A DNA stretch of 64,000 nt from an uncultured Lacinutrix sp. (GCF_947500325.1 NZ_CANMRQ010000005.1:124001-188000), one strand, 5' to 3'. Positions 35,163-44,870 are shown, counted from the stretch's first letter. The notes: generated by a model not told the origin, from the letters alone. Numbers and translations are program-made.

Positions 35163-36089
35163 ATGCTATACAAAGAGATATACCGTCTTAAACAACTTGA
35201 TAAAAATGATTTTCCAGCTGTAAAAGAACTCTTTTGGAAAGTTTTCAAGAAGAAAGTATCTTTAAAATACCTCGAAAATAAATACGACACATCTTATCTA
35301 GGTATAAAATATATCTGCAGTATTGCATATGTAGATAAAGTTCCAGTTGCATTTTATGGAGCTATACCTCAAAAGTTTGCAAATAATGACACATATTTAT
35401 ATGTTGCTCATGCCTGTGATTCTTATACATTAGCAGAGCATCAACGCAAAGGATTACATTATCAATTGGCAAAACTCGCTTATGAGATTATGATAGAAAA
35501 TGACATAAAATATGTCTATGCTTTTCATAGTGAAAACACTTACCGCAGCACTAAAAAATTAGGATGGAAAGAACATGAACACTTACAGCGATTTCATATT
35601 AAAATAAATACAATTCCAATTGCAAAAGTCTTAAATAAACTAGGTTATAATAGTATTTATGATATCTTTTTTAATAAAAAAATTACACAAACTAATTTAG
35701 AAAAATTAAACTCTGAACACAAAGAAAAATATAGACAAGTGTTAACAAAAGAGTTTATTAATTACAAAAATAGTTTTAAAAGCCATTATTGTATTGAAAT
35801 TGAAAACTGTGTCTTTTGGGTAAAAATACAGGCTATTATGCATATAGGTTTATTTTATGCGCCTTCTGATATTGAATTAAAAAACGCCATTCAAAAATTA
35901 AAACGAAAAGCTTCTTTTTTAGGTATTACAGAGTTCCTTTTTCAAGTTGACGCTTCTTCAGTAATGGCTAAACAATTACAAACAATTACTAAACCTAAAG
36001 AATCTTGGCTAGCTGGATATTTGGACTTTGACCCAAAAATCAATTTAAAAGATTTTATATTTACTTATTCAGATTTAGACACTTATTAA
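35163..36089 (+). CDS. GNAT-family N-acyltransferase
   Basis: A 308-residue protein with an N-terminal GNAT acetyltransferase domain. The acetyl-CoA loop region appears as SYTLAEHQRKGLHYQLAKLAYE, followed by YVYAFHSENTYRSTKKLGWKEHE. The C-terminal half (about 160-308) is less clear and may bind the acceptor. It starts two bases after the deacetylase stop (TAATATG). A deacetylase next to an acyltransferase suggests an amino sugar is opened and re-acylated (inference). Confidence 0.78.
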   Translation: MLYKEIYRLKQLDKNDFPAVKELFWKVFKKKVSLKYLENKYDTSYLGIKYICSIAYVDKVPVAFYGAIPQKFANNDTYLYVAHACDSYTLAEHQRKGLHYQLAKLAYEIMIENDIKYVYAFHSENTYRSTKKLGWKEHEHLQRFHIKINTIPIAKVLNKLGYNSIYDIFFNKKITQTNLEKLNSEHKEKYRQVLTKEFINYKNSFKSHYCIEIENCVFWVKIQAIMHIGLFYAPSDIELKNAIQKLKRKASFLGITEFLFQVDASSVMAKQLQTITKPKESWLAGYLDFDPKINLKDFIFTYSDLDTY

Positions 36090-36091
36090 AT

Positions 36092-36937
36092 ATGCAGATT
36101 AAGCTTAAAAATCATACATTTAAAATTGATCCGGGGCAGAATAAGCATTATTGGACTCACATAAATTCTATAGATTGGGAACCACATACATTTTCAATTT
36201 TTGATTACTTTATAGATAAAAACGATACTGTATTAGATATTGGTTCTTGGAGTGGTGTTCTAACCTTATACTCTGCAAAAATTGCCAAAGAAGTTCATGC
36301 ACTTGATCCTGATCCTGTTTGCTTTAGTGAATTAGAAACTAATATTGCGTTAAACCCATCTATCTCAAAAAAAATAAAAGCTCACAAAGTTGCAATTTAT
36401 AATAAAGCACAAAAACTACATTTATCTGCTCGAAAAGCATATGGACAATCTTCTAGTAGTGTTTTAAAACGTAAACGAGATATAGAACATTCATTAGAAA
36501 TAGAAACGATTTCGTTATATGAGTTTTTAAAAAAAGAAAATATTACGAAAGTCGATTTTATTAAAATCGATGTAGAAGGTGCAGAATTTAAAATTTTACC
36601 TACTTTAGGAAAAGCTTTAAAGAAATGTAATTATCCAACATTATACGTCTCGTTCCACTATCATTTTTTAAATGAAAACATATACCATAATCATATTAGT
36701 TCTGGCTTTTTAAATAAATTACTGATGAGATTAGAAACTATTTTTGGTTTTCTATTATTTAAAAATAAGATTCGAAAGGAAATCGCTAATTTATTCAACG
36801 ACTTAAAACCATATGAATACATATATAAAACAGATGGCACTCAAGTTTCTTTTAATGAGTTACATTTAAAACCCGAATTAATAAAAAATACAGATTTAGT
36901 ATTTAGTAATAAAAAATGGAGTTCTAAAAATCTTTAG
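36092..36937 (+). CDS. FkbM-family methyltransferase
   Basis: A 281-residue class I SAM methyltransferase of the FkbM group: motif I TVLDIGSWSGVLTLYSAKIA (about residues 46-65), ALDPDPVCFSELETN, then the FkbM hallmark FIKIDVEGAEFKILP (about 153-167). FkbM enzymes usually O-methylate sugars or polyketides. Placement among glycosyltransferase genes favours sugar O-methylation here. It is two bases after the GNAT gene. Confidence 0.92.
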   Translation: MQIKLKNHTFKIDPGQNKHYWTHINSIDWEPHTFSIFDYFIDKNDTVLDIGSWSGVLTLYSAKIAKEVHALDPDPVCFSELETNIALNPSISKKIKAHKVAIYNKAQKLHLSARKAYGQSSSSVLKRKRDIEHSLEIETISLYEFLKKENITKVDFIKIDVEGAEFKILPTLGKALKKCNYPTLYVSFHYHFLNENIYHNHISSGFLNKLLMRLETIFGFLLFKNKIRKEIANLFNDLKPYEYIYKTDGTQVSFNELHLKPELIKNTDLVFSNKKWSSKNL

Positions 36938-36969
36938 ACTGTATTTTACTTAAGCTAGAATTTGGCACT

Positions 36970-38019
36970 ATGGAAAATAAAAATCAACATATCGTTTTTT
37001 TAACCCCAGGTTTCGCAGAATCTGAAGCCGATTCTACTACCATTCCTGCACTACAAGTATTTTTAAAATCGTTACGTAAAACAATCCCTAATGCCAGTTT
37101 AACAATACTTGCATTTCAGTTTCCTTTTTCTAAAAAGAAATACAATTGGTATGGCATTGAAGTAATACCACTAAATGGGCAAAATAAACGCTATAAAAAA
37201 CTTTTGGTATGGGAAAAAGCATTTAGAATACTTCAAAAAATGCACAAAACTAAAAAGATCGATGCTATTCATAGTTTTTGGATTGGTGAATGTTCACAAA
37301 TTGGGCAACGGTTTTCTATTAAGTATAACATAAACCATATTATAACTGTTATGGGGCAAGATGCCTCAATTAAAAATTTATATGCAAAAAAACTAGTTAA
37401 TTCTAATGCAAAAATAGTCTCTCTTTCTCCAAATCACCAAGCAAAATTATTAGAAACACATAACTTATCTTCAATTATAATTTCATGGCACATAGACACA
37501 TTAAATTTTCCAGATTTACAGGATAATACAATAGATATTTTAGGTGTTGGCTCACTAAATACAATTAAAAATTATAATAATTTTATTGAGATAATTTATA
37601 CAATAACAAAAACATATAAAACATTAAACATTGCAATTATTGGTAATGGTTCTTTACAAAAAGAATTACAACAAAAGATTAAACTTTTAGGTTTAGAACA
37701 TACAATTACTTTACTTGGTGAACTAACTAGAAGTGAAGTTTTAAATACAATGGCAAAATCAAATATCTTATTGCATACCAGTAGTTTTGAATCGTTTGGG
37801 TTTGTTTTCTTAGAAGCCTTATATTCAGGAATGCACCTTGTATCCTATGATGTTGGAATAGCAAAAACATCTAAAAAATGGACTATTGGCAATGACAAAA
37901 GTGAACTTATTGAAGCCTGTAAAAACTTACTTTCATTACCTAATAGACAAAAAAAACGTGTTGAATTAAATTCAGAATCGGCCACTATAAATGCTTATTT
38001 AAATTTGTACAGTGCGTAA
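36970..38019 (+). CDS. GT4 family glycosyltransferase
   Basis: A 349-residue GT-B glycosyltransferase: a donor-domain Rossmann start (IDILGVGSLNTIKNYNNFIE, about 192-212), IAIIGNGSLQKELQQKI, and the EX7E-like segment SSFESFGFVFLEALYSGMHLV (about 273-293). It uses a nucleotide sugar at the cytosolic face. Its last 8 bases overlap the next gene, which begins with GTG. Donor and acceptor unknown. Confidence 0.9.
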   Translation: MENKNQHIVFLTPGFAESEADSTTIPALQVFLKSLRKTIPNASLTILAFQFPFSKKKYNWYGIEVIPLNGQNKRYKKLLVWEKAFRILQKMHKTKKIDAIHSFWIGECSQIGQRFSIKYNINHIITVMGQDASIKNLYAKKLVNSNAKIVSLSPNHQAKLLETHNLSSIIISWHIDTLNFPDLQDNTIDILGVGSLNTIKNYNNFIEIIYTITKTYKTLNIAIIGNGSLQKELQQKIKLLGLEHTITLLGELTRSEVLNTMAKSNILLHTSSFESFGFVFLEALYSGMHLVSYDVGIAKTSKKWTIGNDKSELIEACKNLLSLPNRQKKRVELNSESATINAYLNLYSA

Positions 38020-39154
38020 ATTAATAACCATAGGAATTAATACTATTCAAGGATTTGCAAGTCCTGTATTTAACTTTTTGATAGTGGTTTTTGGTGTCAA
38101 AATCTTTGGAAAAGAAGATTGGGCAAGTTTAATTAATGTAATGCTATGGGTTTTTTTTATAACATTTATATTTAGCTGGGGTAATCGTGATCATTTACTT
38201 CGAAAGTATAGCGAAAAACCAAGCAAAATGTATCATGCCTTTTTTAGCAACTTTTTATCAAGAAGCATATTATTACCATTTTCTCTATTACTATTTCTAT
38301 TTTTCCCTTTACAAATCGCTTTTTGGTCAATACTACTTATTATTCTCATATTTATATATTCATCATTAAGTACATTAGTGGTATATCATCAAAAATTCAG
38401 TTCGCAATTGTTAGCAGAAATTGTAGCCTTTGTAATTATTTTCGGGAGTCTTTTTTACTTTAAATCATTCAATTTAGAAACATTTTTAAAAATATATGCT
38501 TTAGCAATAACAATAAAATTAGTGTTATTAAGTGTGCAAATAAATTTTTGGAAAGAACCTTTTTCGGCAACCATTTCTATACAAGAATACAAATCTGGCT
38601 TGCCCTTTTTTATTCTTGGTCTTAGTGGTTGGCTTCTTTCAAAAATAGATATTTACATAGTAGATTTACACTTAGAAAAATCACAATTATCTGAATACCA
38701 ACTATTAATAACTGCTTTTATAATGTTACAAGCACTAGCGGCATATATTACTATTCCATTTACAAAACATGTCTATCGTGTATCTAGTAAAGTATTAGAA
38801 AAGATTAAATATAAATTATATATAGCAGCGATACCACTTACTGCTACTGGAGGCTTCTTTATTTGGGTAATCATGGAACGTTTTGTAAAATTAGGTTTTA
38901 CCTACAAATATTATGTAGTGGGTGGATTAATTGCTTTGCCATGTTATTTTTATACATTTAATATTATGGAGCTCATGAAAAACCATAAAGAACGTACTAT
39001 TATCTACATTAGTTTTTTGGGCTTTTTCGTAAATATTAGCTTAATTTTTCTTTTAATTGAATCCTATGAGATTTTAGGTGTTTTAATTAGTGTTTGTATC
39101 TCACAATGGCTTTTGTTAATTATGTTTAAATCACACAAACTAATTACTAAATAA
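38012..39154 (+). CDS. Wzx-like polysaccharide flippase (short)
   Basis: A 380-residue polytopic membrane protein with about eleven helices, beginning with the Wzx/MATE-type VFNFLIVVFGVKIFGKEDWASL and having SGLPFFILGLSGWLLSKIDIYIV in the middle. Flippases turn lipid-linked oligosaccharides to the outer face. It is shorter than common Wzx proteins (about 400-500). The GTG start overlaps the GT4 gene by 8 bases and no later ATG keeps the first helix. It is the only flippase candidate in the region. Confidence 0.72.
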   Translation: MRKLITIGINTIQGFASPVFNFLIVVFGVKIFGKEDWASLINVMLWVFFITFIFSWGNRDHLLRKYSEKPSKMYHAFFSNFLSRSILLPFSLLLFLFFPLQIAFWSILLIILIFIYSSLSTLVVYHQKFSSQLLAEIVAFVIIFGSLFYFKSFNLETFLKIYALAITIKLVLLSVQINFWKEPFSATISIQEYKSGLPFFILGLSGWLLSKIDIYIVDLHLEKSQLSEYQLLITAFIMLQALAAYITIPFTKHVYRVSSKVLEKIKYKLYIAAIPLTATGGFFIWVIMERFVKLGFTYKYYVVGGLIALPCYFYTFNIMELMKNHKERTIIYISFLGFFVNISLIFLLIESYEILGVLISVCISQWLLLIMFKSHKLITK

Positions 39155-39214
39155 GTAATTATATATAGTATACATAGGATATTGAAAATTATCATCAAAT
39201 AAAAAACGATAAAC

Positions 39215-40048
39215 TTATTTTTTCCTTCTAAATGTATTCAATATTTTACTAACAAAGTCATCATTAATCCCTAATACCCCTTTAAGTTTAGTATATATTG
39301 CTATCATTTTTTTATCTATCCAAATAAAAACAGTTTTAAATCCATCACTTGGACGCGCACGGTAGTTGGTAGCTCTTCTCTTAAATGAGCCAGACTCTTC
39401 TTCGGTAAAATAATATAAAGCAATTGATTTACGAGTAATACCATCTGGGCACTGCATTGGTTCTGGAAAACCGTGATAGGAATCTTCATCCGTATTAAAG
39501 ACAACGATTCTATTAAAAATGGGTTCAATTTTAACCACACATTCAGACATATCTTTTTGCCATAGTTCCAACGCTCCACCATAAGAAGTTGACCAATCTT
39601 TATTTAAATAAACTAAAACATTTACACGTCGTCTCCAATTTTTTTTATGTGGATGCACGGTAAAGTCAGCATGAATATTTAAATAACCTCCTTTTTCACT
39701 TTGATGAATTCCTCCGCCTTCAATAGTAGTATCTGGTAATAAATTATTTATTCCAGTAAGACGCTCTAAATATTTAATAAACTCGACAGAGTTCAATTCT
39801 TTTATTATTCCATCTTTAATAAATTCAGGAATTAATGATAGTTTATTAAGGCCATGTTTTTTTTCATTTACATGTACATAGTGAATCCAACCTTCATCTT
39901 TAATTTTTGGAAAAACATTCAATGCTTTTTCTGCAGCTTCAGTTTCTAAAAAATCATCTAGTATTATATGTGGATATGGTAAAGCATTTTGATAGTTTTT
40001 AGTATCAATTGCCAACATTTTAGTCCTTTTAGAATAATCTAGAATCAT
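39215..40048 (-). CDS. 2-oxoglutarate/Fe(II)-dependent oxygenase (prolyl 4-hydroxylase-like)
   Basis: A 277-residue protein with the non-haem iron facial triad H126-x-D128 (NIHADFTVH) and distal H192 (DSYHGFPEP), plus the 2-oxoglutarate-binding arginine R206 in RKSIALYYF. The fold is the jelly-roll seen in P4H-like enzymes. It would hydroxylate or desaturate an unknown substrate with O2 and 2-oxoglutarate. It is a single-gene minus-strand unit between two plus-strand units. Confidence 0.86.
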   Translation of the reverse strand: MILDYSKRTKMLAIDTKNYQNALPYPHIILDDFLETEAAEKALNVFPKIKDEGWIHYVHVNEKKHGLNKLSLIPEFIKDGIIKELNSVEFIKYLERLTGINNLLPDTTIEGGGIHQSEKGGYLNIHADFTVHPHKKNWRRRVNVLVYLNKDWSTSYGGALELWQKDMSECVVKIEPIFNRIVVFNTDEDSYHGFPEPMQCPDGITRKSIALYYFTEEESGSFKRRATNYRARPSDGFKTVFIWIDKKMIAIYTKLKGVLGINDDFVSKILNTFRRKK

Positions 40049-40166
40049 TAGATAGTTTCCTTGTATTTTGGTATAAATGTAAGCAAAATATAGGATTCAT
40101 TTTATGCAATAGAATATCCTTTTAATAATTATATCCTTTTTTGATTGTTATATATTTTTAGTTCCT

Positions 40167-41240
40167 TTGTTTCAAATTCTATTGATGAAAAGATTACGTC
40201 TACTACTTATTAATTTATACGTTCTTATTGGATTATTACTATTAGTAGGTATCATAGCATATTTTATAGCAGTACATAGAATGCAATCATTTTTCGAAAT
40301 GACTGGACCAAACCAAGTAGCCTATCTTCAAAAAGACTCCTTAGCTATGTTTGTTCATATTCCTAATATAAAAATTTATGATCATTGGGGAACACCTCAA
40401 CAAAAATTAACTACTGAACGAAGAACAAATAACTTAGGATTTAGAGAGGATAACGATATTATTGAAAAACGACAAAATGAATACCGTATTTTAGTTACAG
40501 GTGATTCGCATACTGATGGCGTTTTAAAACATAACCCACAATCATTTGTAAATATTTGGGAAGAAAAACTAAACGCTTCTGATAGTCTTTCATATTATAA
40601 TTGTATTAATGGAGGTGTTGGTTATTATACCTTTAGAAACTATTTAGGTTTCCTAAAAAAATACACGCATTTAAAACCTGACATGTACATTATCAATGTG
40701 TTTACAGGAAATGATTTTAGAGAAGCTCCAGTTTTTGAAGATGATAGAACTAATATTACCAACGTTTTTAAAAACACATATACACGTATAAAAAAACGAT
40801 TCTATAAAGCAGAAAAAAAGGCAATTCCTTTTACTCAAGGAATTGAGCAAACCTTATATTTTTGTTCTTTCCCAAGTGAAAAAGAAAAATCTTTACGACT
40901 TGCAAAAAAATATATGCAAGAAATAAAAAAAATATGTAAGCAAGAAAACATCCAATTGGTAGTAACTTTATTACCTTCTAAAATTGAAACCAATCCTATA
41001 TTTAAATCCAAAATTCAAAACTTATTTGATTTGAATGATGATGAAATTAAAACTACCGAATTACTCACCAATAATTTCGCATCTTGGTTAAGCTCAGAAA
41101 ATATTTTAAATTATAATTTAAAACAACCTTTGGAGCAAGCCACTGAAAAAGTATTCTGGGACGAAGATTTGCATATCAATGTAAAAGGACACGAAGTTGT
41201 TGGAGATTTCTTTTTTAAAAATATTAAAATAAAGCATTAA
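40167..41240 (+). CDS. Membrane-anchored SGNH hydrolase
   Basis: A 357-residue protein: one N-terminal membrane helix (about 11-33), then SGNH blocks: serine in VTGDSHTDG (about residue 114), glycine in GGVGYYTF, asparagine in GNDF, and D-x-H in EDLHINVKGHE near the C-terminus. An in-frame ATG at 40185 is an alternative start. The sequence differs from the tandem pair at 28,260, so it is a separate lineage. The likely role is de-acylation or acyl transfer on an envelope glycan. Substrate unknown. Confidence 0.82.
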   Translation: MFQILLMKRLRLLLINLYVLIGLLLLVGIIAYFIAVHRMQSFFEMTGPNQVAYLQKDSLAMFVHIPNIKIYDHWGTPQQKLTTERRTNNLGFREDNDIIEKRQNEYRILVTGDSHTDGVLKHNPQSFVNIWEEKLNASDSLSYYNCINGGVGYYTFRNYLGFLKKYTHLKPDMYIINVFTGNDFREAPVFEDDRTNITNVFKNTYTRIKKRFYKAEKKAIPFTQGIEQTLYFCSFPSEKEKSLRLAKKYMQEIKKICKQENIQLVVTLLPSKIETNPIFKSKIQNLFDLNDDEIKTTELLTNNFASWLSSENILNYNLKQPLEQATEKVFWDEDLHINVKGHEVVGDFFFKNIKIKH

Positions 41241-41322
41241 TTATTATAACAGTTTAGAATGAATAAATCGAGAAAAGTAATACGATTTAAATAATTATTA
41301 CTTTTATTTAATAATCTTATAT

Positions 41323-41337
41323 CAAGGGTTACCCTTG
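41323..41337. promoter_or_regulatory. 15-base palindrome CAAGGGTTACCCTTG before a methyltransferase gene
   Basis: A perfect inverted repeat (CAAGGGT, central T, ACCCTTG), 16 bases before the start at 41354 and about 17 bases downstream of a TACTTTTA -7-like element (41299-41306). It could be a repressor operator or a start-adjacent hairpin. No regulator gene is nearby. Confidence 0.35.
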
Positions 41338-41353
41338 TCACATAAATATCAAT

Positions 41354-42067
41354 ATGATTTTAAAAAAAAAATATAAAACCATTAAAAGTGATGTTTTTCT
41401 TAAAAGGATTAAATCTACAATTATTGGAGAAGGCATGTTACATGAAGGGAATATATATTTAATGGACTATGCTATAGAAAATATGCCAAATGATGGTATT
41501 GTTTTTGAAATAGGATCATATGCTGGTTTATCCACCAATGTTATGTTACATTTATTGAATAAGTATAATAAAAAACATCTTTTTATAGGTTGCGATGCGT
41601 GGGTTTATGAAGGCATTAATGATTATAAAGGAATAATTGAAAATCATATAGACGGTAAAGTTGATGTGAGTAGAATAGATTATGTAGCCTATATAAAAAA
41701 TGCATTTATTAATGCAACAAATCTATTGCATCCAAATGCAAAACCATACACATGTCACTTAACTTCTGATACTTTTTTTAAAAAATGGAAAAACAATAAT
41801 AAATTCACTGATGTTTTTAATAGAACATTTAGTATTGATCAAGGTATTTCTTTTTCTTATATTGATGGAAATCATTCTTACGAACAAACTAAAAAAGATT
41901 TTGAAAATGTAGATTCAAAATTAAAATTAAATGGTTTTATTTTAATCGATGATTCTGCTAAACATCTAAATTTTGGGAGTTCTGATTTTATTAAAGAAAT
42001 TAAAAAAAATACTCGATATAAAATAATAGATAATAATCCCAATTATTTAATTCAAAAAATAAAATAG
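41354..42067 (+). CDS. Class I SAM-dependent methyltransferase (Methyltransf_24-like)
   Basis: A 237-residue protein with motif I IVFEIGSYAGLSTNVMLHLL (about 49-68), then FIGCDAW and the metal/substrate motif FSYIDGNHSYEQTKKDFENV (about 175-194), typical of Methyltransf_24/CmcI-like enzymes that methylate small-molecule or sugar hydroxyls. There is a basic N-terminus. It is a stand-alone plus-strand gene between an SGNH gene and a convergent GT39 gene. Confidence 0.84.
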   Translation: MILKKKYKTIKSDVFLKRIKSTIIGEGMLHEGNIYLMDYAIENMPNDGIVFEIGSYAGLSTNVMLHLLNKYNKKHLFIGCDAWVYEGINDYKGIIENHIDGKVDVSRIDYVAYIKNAFINATNLLHPNAKPYTCHLTSDTFFKKWKNNNKFTDVFNRTFSIDQGISFSYIDGNHSYEQTKKDFENVDSKLKLNGFILIDDSAKHLNFGSSDFIKEIKKNTRYKIIDNNPNYLIQKIK

Positions 42068-42138
42068 CAGTCCGCTTTTTTTAATAAATTTCTACTCTAA
42101 ATTTTAGAATTATATAACTAAAGTCAATTGTAGCATAC

Positions 42139-43749
42139 CTACTCTATTTTTTTTGCCATCGTTTTATCATATACCAAATAAATATCATTATTACCTGGTA
42201 ACCATCGACTATAATTTTTACGTTTTAAAATAGTAACTCCAGATGCTGGTTTAAATACAACTGCATATACGGGAATTACATTTTCCCACCATTTTTCTTG
42301 AGTTTCCGAAAATTGATGCCAAATAGTAAACTCTGCTCCACCTTGAATATAGTCTACATCTACACCTGAATCTTTTAACTCATTTAGTATTTCCCAACGT
42401 ATACGATTCCACGCCAAATAATCATGCGTTGCAGCAATCGAAAATACGCCCAATAATATTGTAAAAACTATAGTGATAGTTTGTAAACGCATAGTGATAA
42501 CTTCATGATATTTATAAACTAATACTACAATAACCATAGGAATAACAAAAAGTAAATACCTATCGTAGACACTAACTAGTAAAAATGGGGTTAAGTATAT
42601 TACCATACATAAAACTGAAAAAACAAGTATGGCATTTGTTTTTTTACGTTGTAAGGTGTTAATAGCAATCGTCTTAATACTAAATAGTAAGCCAACACTG
42701 GAAAAAATTCCTAAAATAGTCATGAACCATCGTAGTAGCATCGGCGCTTTTATGTCTGGTGCTAGTTTAAAGTACCCATAGTGATCGTACATAGTTGTTG
42801 GTCCAATACCTAAATCGATCCAAACATTATCTAAAGTTGGAATTGTTTTCCCTACATAAATAAGATACCCAGCACCAAGAATTGTAAATATGATAATAAT
42901 ATATGGTTTTATCCTGTTCTTGAATATATATACTAAATGCATTGGTGATAGTAAAAATCCAACATAACTCAAACAAACTAAAAAATAGATTAAAATACTA
43001 TTTAGTTTTTTCAGGCTTAGATTCTGAATAGCTTCAAATAACTTATATAATTTATCATTGTATCGTTCTTGCAACAATCCTAAATATTGCATAATAAAAG
43101 TATATAGAAAATACAATGTAGTTAGTATCAATAAAGGAAATATAGCCTTAATAAAGTTTTTAATGTTTAGTTTTTTTGTAAAAAGGAATGTTAAAAACCA
43201 AGCCAATGGTAGTACTAATGCTATTTGGCGAATAAGTAATGCCCAACAACTAAATAGAATTGCAATAATTAACGGCTTCCATGTATTACCTTGTAATGCT
43301 TTTAAATAAAAATAAAAACTCCAAATTACAACACAATAAAATGGTACATCTGTCATAAATGAAAATGACAACCCAAGGAACAATGGGTTAACCATAGACA
43401 CTAAAGCACTTAAAAACGCTACTTTTCTTGACGCATTTATTAAGATACAGAGTTGATAAATTCCAAGTATAGAAGCTGCTCCCATAACTAAAGTTGACCA
43501 TCTCAATACTGTAAAAGAAAAACCAAATACTTTGGTAAATAAAGTCCCCCAATAAACATGCGCTAACAAAGTCATCTCTCCCCAATTGTAAAGTTTTAAA
43601 TAACCATCTTTGTATAAGGTTTTTACCGATTTACCATAACACCAATCGTCATTAAGTGGAAAATCTCCTATGGGGTTTATTAACAAAATAAACAATAGCC
43701 AAATAAGAAGTAGCGTAAAGTGATATTGATATTTTCTGATAAATATCAT
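42139..43749 (-). CDS. GT-C (GT39-like) membrane glycosyltransferase
   Basis: A 536-residue polytopic protein with about eleven or twelve helices. The first exterior loop holds the acidic motif NDDWCYGKSV (about residues 34-43), typical of the GT39/ArnT-like GT-C enzymes that take sugar from a polyprenyl-phosphate donor. A soluble C-terminal domain follows (about 430-536). It starts inside the stop of the SGNH gene upstream (ATGA overlap), so the two are co-translated. Confidence 0.8.
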   Translation of the reverse strand: MIFIRKYQYHFTLLLIWLLFILLINPIGDFPLNDDWCYGKSVKTLYKDGYLKLYNWGEMTLLAHVYWGTLFTKVFGFSFTVLRWSTLVMGAASILGIYQLCILINASRKVAFLSALVSMVNPLFLGLSFSFMTDVPFYCVVIWSFYFYLKALQGNTWKPLIIAILFSCWALLIRQIALVLPLAWFLTFLFTKKLNIKNFIKAIFPLLILTTLYFLYTFIMQYLGLLQERYNDKLYKLFEAIQNLSLKKLNSILIYFLVCLSYVGFLLSPMHLVYIFKNRIKPYIIIIFTILGAGYLIYVGKTIPTLDNVWIDLGIGPTTMYDHYGYFKLAPDIKAPMLLRWFMTILGIFSSVGLLFSIKTIAINTLQRKKTNAILVFSVLCMVIYLTPFLLVSVYDRYLLFVIPMVIVVLVYKYHEVITMRLQTITIVFTILLGVFSIAATHDYLAWNRIRWEILNELKDSGVDVDYIQGGAEFTIWHQFSETQEKWWENVIPVYAVVFKPASGVTILKRKNYSRWLPGNNDIYLVYDKTMAKKIE

Positions 43750-44870
43750 TTATTTTTGTAATAACTAAAATTTGATTCAATCTGTTTTTTAGCAAAAGCA
43801 TTTCCTGCTTCACTCCAATGCCCGTCACAGGATAAAAATAGAGTTTCACATTGTTCAATAGTAAAGCTTTCTGTTTGCGGTAATAAATCTAAGTACTCAA
43901 CATTAATACTATCACAAATAGCTTTTAATTCTCTTCCTAATGGGTTTTTCCCGTGTTCACGATAAGCTATAATTTCTTTATAGATTGGAATACTATATAC
44001 CATCACTTTACGGTCACCTGCTAATCTTTTTATTTCCTCTATAGAAAATCGCATGCGGTTAAATTGTTTCTGAGAATAATTAAAATAACTTGGTATTTTT
44101 GATTCATCTAACAACTGGTCTTCCGGAATTGCCTTTATACCTTTCATTACACGCAAATAGCGGTACATATTATAAGAATATGTGAAATTTTTTAAAACCT
44201 TATATATAAAACTATGGTTTACAGGTTTTGCTTTTGATTTATTAATACTGTCGGTGTGGTATACCAATTCATAGTTTGGATAATGACCTTTGAAAAATGG
44301 TTGATAGCGATCTCCTCCAACTTTTAAACTAATCTCATAATCATCATCTATAAAATCATTTGAAGGTAAAACACCCAATAAAATGGCTTCATGTGAATAT
44401 TTTTTAGCTAGTGTTTTATACATCATTAAGTATTGCGTAGGCCCAAAATTTCCTGCCAATCCAAAATTTAAATGTGGTATCTTATTTTGTTTTTCTAATA
44501 GATTCGTCAAACGATCTTCCAATTGCACACCAATTCCTTCCGTAAATGAATCTCCTAAAGCAACAACGCGTTTGGTCACTGTATATTCTTGACGTTCTAT
44601 ATCACGAAGTCCTTTTGAATTGGATTTGTAAATAACATCAAAGCAATATTTTTTTTGTCGATATTCACTATTTGGTAAATGAAGTGTCCCAAAGTTTTCG
44701 TCCAAATCAAACCAAAATCCATAGGTGTTTTGAAAGGTATAAGTTGGTAATTCTATTTTGATTTCAGCAGTACGTATATAAATCGCTAATACAATTTCTA
44801 ATAACACAAATGTAATTCCGAAAATAACAATCAGGTTTTTTAGTAATTTAAAAATGTATTTTTTTAACAA
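43746..44870 (-). CDS. Membrane-anchored SGNH hydrolase
   Basis: About 374 residues from the chosen TTG at 44870 (MLKKYIFKLLKNLIVIFG). An earlier TTG at 44897 lies upstream of the transcript start expected from the -7 element at 44899-44906. One N-terminal membrane helix precedes the SGNH blocks: ALGDSFTEG (about residue 114 from the chosen start), NFGLAGNFG, SNDF, and C-terminal CDGHWSEAG (D-x-H). It is coupled by an ATGA overlap to the GT39-like gene. Substrate unknown. Confidence 0.8.
   Translation of the reverse strand: MLKKYIFKLLKNLIVIFGITFVLLEIVLAIYIRTAEIKIELPTYTFQNTYGFWFDLDENFGTLHLPNSEYRQKKYCFDVIYKSNSKGLRDIERQEYTVTKRVVALGDSFTEGIGVQLEDRLTNLLEKQNKIPHLNFGLAGNFGPTQYLMMYKTLAKKYSHEAILLGVLPSNDFIDDDYEISLKVGGDRYQPFFKGHYPNYELVYHTDSINKSKAKPVNHSFIYKVLKNFTYSYNMYRYLRVMKGIKAIPEDQLLDESKIPSYFNYSQKQFNRMRFSIEEIKRLAGDRKVMVYSIPIYKEIIAYREHGKNPLGRELKAICDSINVEYLDLLPQTESFTIEQCETLFLSCDGHWSEAGNAFAKKQIESNFSYYKNK

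Noticed and set aside
38187-38369. A 60-codon plus-strand frame inside the flippase gene
   Set aside because: Out of frame within a clear membrane protein gene; it is a by-product of its codon use.
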